From the NCBI RefSeq assembly GCF_001544575.2, contig NZ_FCNY02000032.1, positions 1 through 55,344 on the forward strand: 55,344 nt of DNA, in the 5' to 3' direction. The notes under the pieces were generated by a model. It ran no database searches. It was not told where the DNA came from and saw only the letters and a program-made list of their open reading frames with translations. This DNA comes from Caballeronia cordobensis (lineage in GTDB: Bacteria > Pseudomonadota > Gammaproteobacteria > Burkholderiales > Burkholderiaceae). The translations under genes and the position numbers were made by a program. This document shows, in pieces, positions 33,549 through 42,380 of this stretch (positions within the stretch are counted from its first letter, which is position 1; every line of letters begins with the position of its first letter).

Positions 33549-34487
33549 TCACGAAGCGCGCGCGTAGTAGATATTCTGCGGATGCCGCGCTTCGGCGAAG
33601 AAGAACCATCGCTCGGCGACGAGCCCCAAATATTGCGTGACGCACGCAAGGCAGAAGAGCGCGACCGATTGCGCGCCGATCCCGAGCACCATCAGCACGA
33701 AGGGCACGCCGAACGCGCCGACGAGAAACGTCCACTTGATGCGCGCGATCGCTTCGGCCGATCGTCCGTGAAAGAACTCGCGCAGATTGAACGCGCCCGC
33801 CGTGAAGCCGCGCGATTTCTGCACGACGTTCGGCCCTTTGATGCCCGTCGCGCTCTGCACGGTGGACTTCGGACGCAGACGCGCATTGCGCCGTAGCGAC
33901 GCCACGCGCGAGATGCAGCCCGCGAGCGTCAGCACGCACGCACAGGCCGCGAGTCCCGCCGCGAGCGATGGCGCAAGCCACGCGGCACAGGCCGTTGCGA
34001 GCGTGAATCCGGAGGCGCAGCCGAGCAGCACGAAGTTGACCATCGTGAGCGGCGTCGCCCATTCCTGAAGAAAGCGCAGGCACGCGTAGATCATCGCGGT
34101 GCACACGAAAAGCGCCGCCGATGCCAGCACACCCGCCACGCCGACGGCAAGCGACCACGGCGAACCGAGCCAGTGCGCCACGCCATACGCCGCGCCGCAT
34201 GCGAGAAACACGGGCAGGCACAGGCATTCGCGCGACAGCCACGACGTGCGCCACATCGCGATGGCGCGCCACGCGCGCTCCGGATGCCCGAGATGGAAAA
34301 ACGAAGCGACGAGCCCAAGGCCGCCCAGCACGACGGACAACGCCGCGCCAGCAACAAAGAACATCTGCGAGGGCGCGGCGACGAGGCCGAGCTTCGCGAG
34401 CGCCTCGGCGCCCACGAGCGCGATCAGCAAGCCTTGCGCGGCGCCGCTCAGTGTCGTGAGAAACACGACGGAAAACGCGGGTTTCAT
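33549..34487 (-). CDS. soeC: Sulfite dehydrogenase membrane anchor, SoeC / DmsC-like
   Basis: The 312-residue integral membrane protein has about eight hydrophobic segments and the DmsC/NrfD-type beginning FSVVFLTTLSGAAQGLL, with SFFHLGHPERAWRA between helices 2 and 3. It would anchor SoeAB to the inner membrane and pass electrons to quinone. ATG 34487 is chosen as the hydrophobic domain begins there. It follows soeB by 19 bp. DMSO reductase anchors are the alternative; see soeA for why sulfite is preferred. Confidence 0.82.
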   Translation of the reverse strand: MKPAFSVVFLTTLSGAAQGLLIALVGAEALAKLGLVAAPSQMFFVAGAALSVVLGGLGLVASFFHLGHPERAWRAIAMWRTSWLSRECLCLPVFLACGAAYGVAHWLGSPWSLAVGVAGVLASAALFVCTAMIYACLRFLQEWATPLTMVNFVLLGCASGFTLATACAAWLAPSLAAGLAACACVLTLAGCISRVASLRRNARLRPKSTVQSATGIKGPNVVQKSRGFTAGAFNLREFFHGRSAEAIARIKWTFLVGAFGVPFVLMVLGIGAQSVALFCLACVTQYLGLVAERWFFFAEARHPQNIYYARAS

Positions 34488-34506
34488 GTTCGAGCTCCGA
34501 TGAAAG

Positions 34507-35217
34507 TCAGACGCGCACGGCCATCGCCGCGAGATTGAGGTCGCCGTGCGCTGCCGTGTCGTTGTCATGGCAGCCGCACTGGCTGTCGCCACTGCACGCA
34601 TTCACCGGCCGGCGCGGCAAATAGTGATTCGCGGGCCGCGTCTCCCATTCGGGCATCAACTGATAGCCGCCGCGTTCCTCGATCGCCTTCGACACGACCG
34701 ACTCCGGATCGTGAATATCGCCGAACAGCCGCGCCGATGTCGGGCACGCGAGCACGCATGCGGGCTTGCGATCGCGCTCGGGCAGCGCCTCGTTGTAAAT
34801 GCGGTCGGCGCACAGCGTGCACTTGGTCATTTCCTGGCGCGCTTCGTCGAGTTCGCGCGCGCCGTAAGGGCACGCCCACGCGCAGTACTTGCAGCCGATG
34901 CACTTGTCGAAATCCACGAGCACGAGCCCGTCTTCCTTGCGCTTGTAGCTCGCGCCGGTCGGACAGACGGGCACGCACGGCGGGTCTTCGCAGTGCAGAC
35001 ACGACTTCGGAAAGTGGATCGTATCGGCGAGCGGAAATTCGCCGGCTTCATACGTCTGCACGCGGTTGAAGAAGGTGCCGGACGGATCGGCGTCGTAAGG
35101 GCGCTGGTCCGCGAGACTGCCCGCTTCGCCGGACGTGTTCCACTCCTTGCAGCTCGTCACGCAGGCGTGGCATCCGACGCACACGTTCAAATCGATCACG
35201 AGGGCCATCTGGGTCAT
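34507..35217 (-). CDS. soeB: Sulfite dehydrogenase iron-sulfur subunit, SoeB / DmsB-like
   Basis: The 236-residue electron-transfer subunit has sixteen cysteines in four ferredoxin-like groups: CVGCHACVTSC, CLHCEDPPCVPVC, CIGCKYCAWAC and CTLCADRIY...CVLAC. They predict four [4Fe-4S] clusters linking the molybdenum subunit to the membrane anchor. No Tat or Sec signal is present, so it is cytoplasmic. It lies between soeA (11 bp upstream) and soeC in one transcription unit. Confidence 0.87.
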   Translation of the reverse strand: MTQMALVIDLNVCVGCHACVTSCKEWNTSGEAGSLADQRPYDADPSGTFFNRVQTYEAGEFPLADTIHFPKSCLHCEDPPCVPVCPTGASYKRKEDGLVLVDFDKCIGCKYCAWACPYGARELDEARQEMTKCTLCADRIYNEALPERDRKPACVLACPTSARLFGDIHDPESVVSKAIEERGGYQLMPEWETRPANHYLPRRPVNACSGDSQCGCHDNDTAAHGDLNLAAMAVRV

Positions 35218-35228
35218 GTCGGTCTCCT

Positions 35229-38159
35229 TCAGTCGTTCGTGTTTCGCTTGACGGCGTTGCGCAATCGCGCCGCGAATTCGCCGCGCCCGGCGAAGTAGGT
35301 CTGCACGACGCGTTGAATCGAACCCGCCATGCCGGGCGGGGGCGGCATCGGCGCGAATTGCGGCAGCGTGTGGCGCGCATCGCTTTCAGCGGGATAGACG
35401 CGCACGCGCACGTCGTACCACGCGGCCTGTCCTGTGATCGGGTCGGAGTTCGAGAAGCGTGCGCCTTCGCGCGAAGCATCCGGAATCTCGTCCGTGATGA
35501 GGTGATTGAGCAGAAAGCCGCGCTGCGATTCGTTGGCGTCGGGGCCGAGGCTCCACGCGCCCGCCGCCTTGCCGATCGCGTTCCACGTCCAGACCGTGCC
35601 CGGCTCGACGGTCTCGCTGTAACGCGCCATGCAGCGCACCTTGCCCCATTGCGATTCGACGTAGATCCAGCCGCCATCCTCGATGCCGTTCGCCTTCGCC
35701 ATGCGCGGATTCATGTACAGCAGGTTTTCGCCGTGAATCTGCCGCAACCACGCGTTTTGCGAGTCCCACGAGTGATACATGGCCATCGGGCGCTGCGTGA
35801 CGGCCGCGAGCGGAAACTGCGCGAGGTCGGTCGTCTCGAGTTCGAGCGGGGCATACCAGAACGGCAGCGGATCGAAATACTGCTCGATGCGTGCGCGCAG
35901 ATGGTCCGGCGGCTGCCGGCCTTTCGTGCGGCCTTGCGCGGCGAGCCGGAACTTCTGCATGACGTCGGAGTAGAGCTGAATCAGGATCGGCGTATCGAAC
36001 TTGCGAAAGCCCTTGTCGACGGCGAATTGCAGATACGGCCCGTTCTGGCCGCGCATGTATTGCAGTTCTTCGGGCAGCGTGTAGTGATACACGCAGTCGT
36101 GCTTCGCGTACTCTTCCCACTGATTCGGATTCGGCTCGCCGACGAGCGCGTCACGGCCGTCCTTGCCGCGCCAGCCGATCAGAAAGCCGACGCCCGAACC
36201 CGGCGCGGTCTGATGATTGACGATGAAATCCGGATAGTCGCGATACTTGCGCGCGCCGTCGGGCGTGGTGAACGCGGGCAGCTTGAGCCGGCTGCCGAGC
36301 TCGACCAGCACTTCCTGAAACGGACGGCATTCGCCCGTGCGCGGCACGACCGGCACGCGCACCGAATCAACAGGACCGTCGAACTCGGAGATCGGGCGAT
36401 CGAGCATCGACATGGCGTCGTGACGTTCGAGATAGGTCGTGTCGGGCAGGATGAGATCGGCGAATGCGGTCATCTCCGACTGGAACGCATCGCACACGAC
36501 GATAAACGGGATCTTGTACTCGCCGTTGTCGTGGCGGTCGGCGAGCATCTTGCGCACTTCCATCGTGTTCATCGACGAATTCCAGGCCATGTTGGCCATG
36601 AAGATCATCAACGTGTCGATGGTGTACGGATCGCCGCGCCACGCGTTCGTGATCACGCTGTGCATCACGCCATGCACCGCGAGCGGATACTCCCACGAGA
36701 ACGCCTTGTCGATGCGCGCGGGCGTGCCGTCGTCGTGAATGAAGAGATCTTCGGGCGCGGCAGGCCAGCCGAGCGGGCCGCTTGCGAGCGGCGTGTTCGG
36801 CTTCACCTGGTCGGGATGATTCGGCGGTTTCGCGGAGGGCGGCGCCGCGCGCGGAAACGGCGACTTGTGCCGGAAGCCGCCGGGCCTGTCGATGGTGCCG
36901 AGCAGCGACATCAGCACCGCGAGCGCGCGGATCGACTGGAAGCCGTTCGAGTGCGCGGCGAGTCCACGCATCGCGTGAAAGGCGATGGGGTTGCCCGTGA
37001 CCGTCGCGTGCTTCTTTCCCCATGCGTCGGTCCATTCGATCGGCAGCGTGATCTTGTGATCGCGGCCCGCCTCGATCATTTCGGCGGCGAGGCGCTGGAT
37101 CGTCGCGGCGGGGATGCCGGTGATCTCCGCCGCCCATTCGGGCGTGCACGACGCGACCTGCTCGCGCAGCAAAGCGAAGGAAGGCGTGACGGGCGTGCCG
37201 TCGGGAAGCGTGTAGCGTCCGTCGAGCGCGGGTTCGGTATCGTCGGCATGATGCGCGACCGCGCGATTCGTCTTCTTGTCCCACCAAAGATGATTCTGCG
37301 GAAAGAGCGCGTTCGACTCGGGCGCGTTGCCGTCTTTCACGAAAAGCCCGAACGTGTCGCTCGATTCGTTCATGTCGAGCAATTCGGCCGCGTTCGTGTA
37401 GCGCGTGACGAACTCGTGATCGTAGGCGTCGGCGGCGATGAGTTCGTGGATCAGCGCCATGAAAAGCGCGCCGTCGGTGCCGGGGCGGATCGGCACCCAT
37501 TCGTCCGCAATCGCCGCGTAGCCCGTGCGGATCGGATTGATCGCGATGAAGCGTCCGCCCGCGCGTTTGAACTTCGACAGGGCGATCTTGAGCGGATTCG
37601 AATGATGATCCTCCGCCGTGCCGATCATGAAGAAGAGCTTTGCGCGGTCGAGATCCGGGCCGCCGAATTCCCAGAACGATCCGCCGATGGTGTAGATCAT
37701 GCCCGCGGCCATGTTCGCGGAGCAGAAGCCGCCGTGCGCGGCGTAATTGGGCGTGCCGAAATTCTTCGCGAAGAGACCGGTCAGCGCCTGCATCTGGTCG
37801 CGGCCCGTGAAGAGCGCGAACCGCTTCGGGTCGGTCGCGCGCAGATGCGCGAGCCGTTTTTCGAGCATGTCGAGCGCGACGTCCCACGACACCGGCTCGA
37901 ACTGCGCTTCGCCGCGCAGCGCGTCCTTCTTGCGCATGAGCGGCTGCGTGAGGCGCGCGGGCGAGTACTGCTTCATGATGCCCGACGCGCCCTTCGCGCA
38001 GATCACGCCCTGGTTGAGCGGATGGTTCGGATTGCCGTCGATGTAGCGGACTTCGCCGTCGCGCAGATGCACGCGGATGCCGCAGCGGCATGCGCACATG
38101 TAGCACGTCGTGGTCTTGACATCGAGCTTCTCGTTCTGGGTGCGAGTGCCGTGTTCCAT
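35229..38159 (-). CDS. soeA: Molybdopterin oxidoreductase, SoeA-like sulfite dehydrogenase catalytic subunit
   Basis: The 976-residue DMSO-reductase-family enzyme has an N-terminal [4Fe-4S] site Cys19-x2-Cys22-x3-Cys26-x27-Cys54. A plausible molybdenum ligand is Cys146 in HGGFCSANM, and bis-MGD binding regions run to the C-terminal domain (about 800-960). It lacks the twin-arginine signal usual for DMSO, polysulfide or tetrathionate reductases. Together with a four-cluster SoeB and a DmsC-type anchor, this matches cytoplasmic SoeABC, which oxidises sulfite to sulfate. The adjacent YeiH-type exporter supports that reading. Substrate is inferred, not proven. Confidence 0.82.
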   Translation of the reverse strand: MEHGTRTQNEKLDVKTTTCYMCACRCGIRVHLRDGEVRYIDGNPNHPLNQGVICAKGASGIMKQYSPARLTQPLMRKKDALRGEAQFEPVSWDVALDMLEKRLAHLRATDPKRFALFTGRDQMQALTGLFAKNFGTPNYAAHGGFCSANMAAGMIYTIGGSFWEFGGPDLDRAKLFFMIGTAEDHHSNPLKIALSKFKRAGGRFIAINPIRTGYAAIADEWVPIRPGTDGALFMALIHELIAADAYDHEFVTRYTNAAELLDMNESSDTFGLFVKDGNAPESNALFPQNHLWWDKKTNRAVAHHADDTEPALDGRYTLPDGTPVTPSFALLREQVASCTPEWAAEITGIPAATIQRLAAEMIEAGRDHKITLPIEWTDAWGKKHATVTGNPIAFHAMRGLAAHSNGFQSIRALAVLMSLLGTIDRPGGFRHKSPFPRAAPPSAKPPNHPDQVKPNTPLASGPLGWPAAPEDLFIHDDGTPARIDKAFSWEYPLAVHGVMHSVITNAWRGDPYTIDTLMIFMANMAWNSSMNTMEVRKMLADRHDNGEYKIPFIVVCDAFQSEMTAFADLILPDTTYLERHDAMSMLDRPISEFDGPVDSVRVPVVPRTGECRPFQEVLVELGSRLKLPAFTTPDGARKYRDYPDFIVNHQTAPGSGVGFLIGWRGKDGRDALVGEPNPNQWEEYAKHDCVYHYTLPEELQYMRGQNGPYLQFAVDKGFRKFDTPILIQLYSDVMQKFRLAAQGRTKGRQPPDHLRARIEQYFDPLPFWYAPLELETTDLAQFPLAAVTQRPMAMYHSWDSQNAWLRQIHGENLLYMNPRMAKANGIEDGGWIYVESQWGKVRCMARYSETVEPGTVWTWNAIGKAAGAWSLGPDANESQRGFLLNHLITDEIPDASREGARFSNSDPITGQAAWYDVRVRVYPAESDARHTLPQFAPMPPPPGMAGSIQRVVQTYFAGRGEFAARLRNAVKRNTND

Positions 38160-38233
38160 GAGTGCTCCTTCAAAGCGTTATCGCGCGAATGGGGTATTCG
38201 CGCGATGGGTGCTTCAGTGCATCAATCAGCCAA

Positions 38234-39307
38234 TCAGCCGAACAGCTTTTCCACGCCGAGCGTGATGGCAAGACCGCCGCCGACGAGCCACGCATACAGG
38301 ATCGCGCCGGTGGCAAGGGCACGCGGGCCGGCCTGGCGGATCTGCGCGATGCGCGTTTCCATGCCGAGCGCGGTCATGGCCATCGTGAGGGCAAACGTGT
38401 CGAGCGTGTTGATGGTGCTGGTGGCGGTATCGGGAAGGATATGCAGCGAGTTCACGATGACAAGCGCGAGGAAACCGAGCGCGAACCAGGGCACCGCGAT
38501 CTTTCCTTTGCCTTGCGCCGAGCCTTCCGCCGACGCGTTACGCGAGCGGCTGATCCAGAAACCGACCACGAGCAGCACGGGCACGAGCAGCATCACGCGC
38601 GTCATCTTCACGATGGTGGCGATATGCGTGGCTTCCGGGCTCACGTTGCTCGCCGCGCCGACGACCTGCGCCACTTCGTGAATCGTGCCGCCGAAAAAGA
38701 GGCCCGCGCCGAGCGTATCGAGATGCAGCCAGCCGGCGTTGAGCGCGAGCGGGTAGAGGAACATCGAGAGCGTGCCGAACAGTACGACGCTGCCGACCGC
38801 CATCGCGCTCTTGTGCGGCTTCGACTGCAGGGTCGATTCGAACGCGAGCACGGCCGCCGCGCCGCAGATCGCGCTGCCCGCCGCCGTGAGCAGGGCGGTG
38901 TCGCGGTCGAGCTTCATCAGCTTCATGCCGGCCCACGTACCGATCACGAGCGTGCTCACGACGACGAGCACCGACACCGTGAAGCCGGAGACGCCAACTT
39001 GGGCGATCTCCTGAAGACTCACGCGCAGCCCGAAGAACGCGACCGCGATGCGCAGCAGCTTGCGCGCCGAAAAGTTGACGCCGGCGGCCCAGCTATCGGG
39101 CATGCCGTGACGCAGCGCGTTGCCATAGATCGCGCCCGCCACGATGCCGACGATCAGCGGGCTGATGCCCAGTCCGGCGACGGCGGGCACGGCGGCGAGT
39201 CGGGTGACGGCCGCGGCGAACAGCGCGACGAAGAGAATGCCGTTGAGCTGTCCGCGCGTGGAGGACGCGGCGGGCGCCAGAGAATGAGCGGACTGAACCG
39301 TAGACAT
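38234..39307 (-). CDS. yeiH: YeiH-family putative sulfate exporter
   Basis: The 357-residue membrane protein has about ten hydrophobic segments and the family signatures FFGLRVSLQEIAQVG and GSAICGAAAVLAFE, followed by FFGGTIHEVAQVVGAA. Members (Cons_hypoth698 / PSE family) are linked to sulfonate and sulfite metabolism and are proposed to export sulfate. It is the first gene before soeA (74-bp gap, same strand), so product export from the sulfite dehydrogenase is the likely role. A LysR gene is divergent. Confidence 0.85.
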   Translation of the reverse strand: MSTVQSAHSLAPAASSTRGQLNGILFVALFAAAVTRLAAVPAVAGLGISPLIVGIVAGAIYGNALRHGMPDSWAAGVNFSARKLLRIAVAFFGLRVSLQEIAQVGVSGFTVSVLVVVSTLVIGTWAGMKLMKLDRDTALLTAAGSAICGAAAVLAFESTLQSKPHKSAMAVGSVVLFGTLSMFLYPLALNAGWLHLDTLGAGLFFGGTIHEVAQVVGAASNVSPEATHIATIVKMTRVMLLVPVLLVVGFWISRSRNASAEGSAQGKGKIAVPWFALGFLALVIVNSLHILPDTATSTINTLDTFALTMAMTALGMETRIAQIRQAGPRALATGAILYAWLVGGGLAITLGVEKLFG

Positions 39308-39349
39308 GGATGAACCCGTTGGTAAGTTGGAGGATCGATGGGCTAATCC

Positions 39350-39368
39350 TATTCTCGATATATGAATA
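39350..39368. promoter_or_regulatory. LysR-type operator candidate between yeiH and the LysR gene
   Basis: TATTC-N9-GAATA is an interrupted dyad containing the T-N11-A LysR signature. It lies in a markedly A/T-rich 115-bp gap, 43 bp before yeiH and 55 bp before the regulator start. It fits control of both divergent promoters. Confidence 0.5.
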
Positions 39369-39422
39369 TGAAAAATCGTGATTTAGAATGTGAAGTATCG
39401 GATAAACTGATATTTGAGATTT

Positions 39423-40313
39423 ATGACCCCGGAACAACTGATAACCTTCGCCACCGTCGCGGCGCACGGCAATATCAGCCGCGCGGCGGTGGCGTTGCAT
39501 CTGTCGCAGCCGGCCGTGTCGGGCCAGTTGCGGCTTTTGCAGGAAGAATTCGGCGAGCCGCTTTATCAGCGCGATGGCCGCGGCGTGCGTCTGACCGCCG
39601 CCGGTGAACAACTGCTCGGCCACGCGGAGCGCCTGCGCGAGAATTTCCGCCAGGCGCATGCGCTGCGCGACGCGCTGCGTGGGCTGGAGCGCGGCACGCT
39701 GCGCATCGGCGCGAGCACGACGCCAGCAAGCTATCTGCTGCCGTATCTGATCGCGGCGTTTCACCGGCTTTTTCCGGACGTCGTCGTGACGACCATCGAC
39801 GGCAATACGGCGGACATCGTCGCCGCGCTCGGCTCGCTGGATATTGCGCTCGTCGAGGGCGCGCCGGGCCATGATCTGCCGCTCGGCACGACGGTCACGT
39901 CCTGGCGCGAGGACGAGATCGTCGCGATCCTGCCGAACGGCCATCCGCTTGCCGATGGCCGCGAGGCCGTCACGCTCGACGCGCTCGGCGAACACAAGCT
40001 CGTGCTGCGCGAGCCCGGCTCGGGCGTGCGGCAGATCGTCGAGCGCGCATTCGCAGACGTCGATGTGCCGATGCGTGTCGCGCTCGAAATCGCGGGCGTC
40101 GAGGGCGTGAAGGAAGCGGTGCGCGCGGGCATGGGCATCGGTTTCGTTTCAGCGATGTCGATCCGCCACGAGGACAGCGCGCTCAGGCGCGTGCGCATCG
40201 CGCCGGCGCCGCTTACACGCCGTTTTTCGATCCTGTTGCCGCATGCCGCAACGCCATCGCGCGCTGCGGCGCGCTTTCTCGAACTGTGCGAAGAGCCGGG
40301 CGCGCTCGGCTAG
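39423..40313 (+). CDS. LysR-family regulator, YeiE-like
   Basis: The 296-residue regulator has an N-terminal helix-turn-helix (LITFATVAAHGNISRAAVALHLSQPAVSGQLRLLQ) and a LysR substrate domain from about residue 88. In enterobacteria yeiE is divergent from yeiH and YeiE senses sulfite. The same arrangement here, with soeABC added, suggests a sulfite-responsive activator. The start at 39423 gives the canonical MTPEQLITFATV; three residues upstream an alternative exists. Orthology to YeiE is inferred from context and general similarity. Confidence 0.85.
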   Translation: MTPEQLITFATVAAHGNISRAAVALHLSQPAVSGQLRLLQEEFGEPLYQRDGRGVRLTAAGEQLLGHAERLRENFRQAHALRDALRGLERGTLRIGASTTPASYLLPYLIAAFHRLFPDVVVTTIDGNTADIVAALGSLDIALVEGAPGHDLPLGTTVTSWREDEIVAILPNGHPLADGREAVTLDALGEHKLVLREPGSGVRQIVERAFADVDVPMRVALEIAGVEGVKEAVRAGMGIGFVSAMSIRHEDSALRRVRIAPAPLTRRFSILLPHAATPSRAAARFLELCEEPGALG

Positions 40314-40399
40314 GGAATTCCACTATGGCGTGCGGGCGCCGGTCTGACGCACCATTCGTTCTCAACAGGGCGCTGCGGCGTCCTTTTTGAAAATCGTAA

Positions 40400-40415
40400 A
40401 TGGAACCGGTTCCAT
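40400..40415. promoter_or_regulatory. PtxS-like operator
   Basis: ATGGAACCGGTTCCAT is a perfect 16-bp palindrome, 45 bp before kguE. The PtxS operator in pseudomonads is TGAAACCGGTTTCA; this site differs only at one symmetric pair. A TTGAAA (40387-40392) lies just upstream, so the repressor would cover the promoter. The LacI-family gene at 45362 is the likely binder. Confidence 0.78.
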
Positions 40416-40459
40416 ATGTTGTTTGGGGCCGGAACGGCGGCAAAAAGCGAGCAAATCAG

Positions 40460-41266
40460 ATGACAGTCTCTTCGAGCGAAGTACAGCGCGCGGCAGTCGT
40501 AATCGTCGCAAGCGCCTTCGGCGCGGATGCGATCCGTCGCGACGGCCACGCGGTCTGGGCGCAAGCCGCCGCGCGCGCCGGCGCCGATGGTTTCGAAGTG
40601 CGCCGGGAACTGTTCGCCGACGAAACCGATGCGCAGCCCGAAGCGCTCGCGCAACTCGGCGCGCATATCCGCGCGCAGGGCGCATGGGCCGTCTATTCGA
40701 CGCCCGCGACCCTGTTTCGCGACGACGGCGCGCTCGATAGCGACGCGCTGCGTCTCGCCATCGACGAGGCGGCGGCGCTGGGCGCGCGCATCGTGAAGCT
40801 GCAACTGGGCGGCACCGAAAGCGCGGTCGCGACCGACGCCGTCACGCTCGATCGTCTGATGTCGGGCATTTCCACGTCGAAGGCGCGCGTGGTTGTGGAG
40901 AACGGCCAACTGAAGGCGGGCGGCACGATCGGCGCGTTCGAAGCGCTGTTCGGCGCGCTGCCCGAAGCCAGCGGCCTCGCGATGACGTTCGACACCGGCA
41001 ACTGGCATTGGGCGGAGCAAGACCCGCTCGACGCCGCCAAGCGCCTTTCGCGGCACGTCGCCTATGTGCATTGCAAGGCCGTGATGGGCGAGGGCGCGCG
41101 CCGTTTCGCCGCCGCGCCCGCGAACGGCGACGCGCGCTTCGCGACGCTGCTTTCGCAGTTGCCGAACGACGTGCCGCGCGGCATCGAATATCCGTTCATT
41201 CCCGGCGTCGACGTCTCGCTCGACGCGGACGCGGCGCGCCAGGTCGCGCGCATCGCGGCATTCTGA
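40460..41266 (+). CDS. kguE: 2-ketogluconate operon sugar-phosphate isomerase/epimerase-like protein
   Basis: The 268-residue TIM-barrel protein (AP_endonuc_2 / xylose isomerase-like) has metal-ligand candidates in RVVVENGQ, MTFDTGNWHW, YVHCKA and GIEYPFIPG. KguE in Pseudomonas is the first gene of the kgu operon; its precise reaction is poorly defined. The ATG at 40460 follows the operator; an earlier in-frame ATG (40400) lies inside that palindrome. It is the first gene of a same-strand run of five, and kguK follows after 42 bp. Confidence 0.82.
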   Translation: MTVSSSEVQRAAVVIVASAFGADAIRRDGHAVWAQAAARAGADGFEVRRELFADETDAQPEALAQLGAHIRAQGAWAVYSTPATLFRDDGALDSDALRLAIDEAAALGARIVKLQLGGTESAVATDAVTLDRLMSGISTSKARVVVENGQLKAGGTIGAFEALFGALPEASGLAMTFDTGNWHWAEQDPLDAAKRLSRHVAYVHCKAVMGEGARRFAAAPANGDARFATLLSQLPNDVPRGIEYPFIPGVDVSLDADAARQVARIAAF

Positions 41267-41308
41267 ATTACGCATTAAGCATTCAGCATTCAATTGCAAG
41301 GACTCGAC

Positions 41309-42310
41309 ATGCAAGCCAAGCCTCACGCCCTCGATATCGTCACCTACGGCGAAGCGATGACGATGTTCGTCGCCGCCGAAACCGGCGATCTCGCGAAGGC
41401 CGCTCAATTCACGAAGCGCGTCGCGGGCGCGGACCTGAACGTCGCGATCGGCCTTTCGCGTCTCGGCTTCAAGGTGGGCTGGATGAGCCGCGTCGGCAAC
41501 GATTCGTTCGGCCGCTACGTGCTCGACGTGCTCGCCGCCGAAGGCATCGACGCGCGCCGCGTGACGGTCGACGAGCGTTATCCGACCGGCTTCCAGCTAA
41601 AGGGCAAATGCGACGACGGCAGCGATCCGGCGGTCGAATATTTCCGCCGTGGCTCGGCCGCGAGCCATCTGTCGCTCGACGATTACGTCGCGGATTACGT
41701 GCTCGGCGCGCGTCATCTGCATCTGACGGGCGTCGCGCCCGCGATTTCGGCGAGTTCGCGCGAGCTCGCGTTCCACATGGCGCGCGAAATGCGTGCGGCA
41801 GGCAAGACGATTTCGTTCGACCCGAACCTGCGCCCGACGCTCTGGCCGTCGCGCGAGGTCATGGCCGAATCGCTCAACGCGCTTGCCGCGCTGGCCGACT
41901 GGGTGCTGCCGGGTGTGTCCGAGGGCCTGACGCTCACCGGCTATGCGAAGCCCGAGGACATCGCCGCGTTCTATCTCGACCATGGCGCGAAGGGCGTGGT
42001 CGTGAAGCTGGGTGCGCACGGCGCGTATTTCCGCACCGCCGATGGCGACGCGGGCATCGTGCCGGGCGTGCCGGTCGAGAACGTCGTCGATACGGTCGGC
42101 GCGGGCGATGGCTTCGCGGTCGGCGTCGTGAGCGCGCTGCTGGAAGGCCGCGACGTGCGTCATGCGATCGCGCGCGGCAACCGCATCGGCGCGCTGGCGA
42201 TTCAGGTGATCGGCGACAGCGAAGGGCTGCCGACGCGCGCCGCGCTCGATCTGCTCGAAGCACAGGATTCCAGCGACAAGACGGTCAAAACCGCGTTCGA
42301 TCTGGCCTGA
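41309..42310 (+). CDS. kguK: 2-ketogluconate kinase / PfkB family
   Basis: The 333-residue ribokinase-fold kinase has GADLNVAIGLSRLGF for the first signature and DTVGAGDGFAVGV with the catalytic Asp near residue 264. KTISFDPNLRPTLWPS is typical of keto-sugar-acid kinases. Position between KguE- and KguT-like genes favours 2-ketogluconate as substrate; KDG kinase is the alternative. AAGGAC precedes ATG 41309. The leader (41266-41296) has three GCATT units. Confidence 0.85.
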   Translation: MQAKPHALDIVTYGEAMTMFVAAETGDLAKAAQFTKRVAGADLNVAIGLSRLGFKVGWMSRVGNDSFGRYVLDVLAAEGIDARRVTVDERYPTGFQLKGKCDDGSDPAVEYFRRGSAASHLSLDDYVADYVLGARHLHLTGVAPAISASSRELAFHMAREMRAAGKTISFDPNLRPTLWPSREVMAESLNALAALADWVLPGVSEGLTLTGYAKPEDIAAFYLDHGAKGVVVKLGAHGAYFRTADGDAGIVPGVPVENVVDTVGAGDGFAVGVVSALLEGRDVRHAIARGNRIGALAIQVIGDSEGLPTRAALDLLEAQDSSDKTVKTAFDLA

Positions 42311-42380
42311 CGAATACATCAATCACAGCCCTTCGAGGGGCGAACCTGAGAGATCAACCGAAATGTCTTCGGAGACAACC

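Noticed and set aside
35313..38681. An 1122-codon plus-strand frame opposite soeA
   Set aside because: No domain, biased Arg/His composition, and it runs antisense to a complete molybdoenzyme.
40324..40459. Idea that the GGAACCGGTTCC palindrome is a restriction-like chance site
   Set aside because: It sits at the promoter of an operon whose own LacI-type gene has a known near-identical operator in pseudomonads, so chance is unlikely.
41266..41296. Three GCATT units before kguK as a possible regulatory array
   Set aside because: Short, imperfect and in an A/T-rich leader; no dyad or known site.
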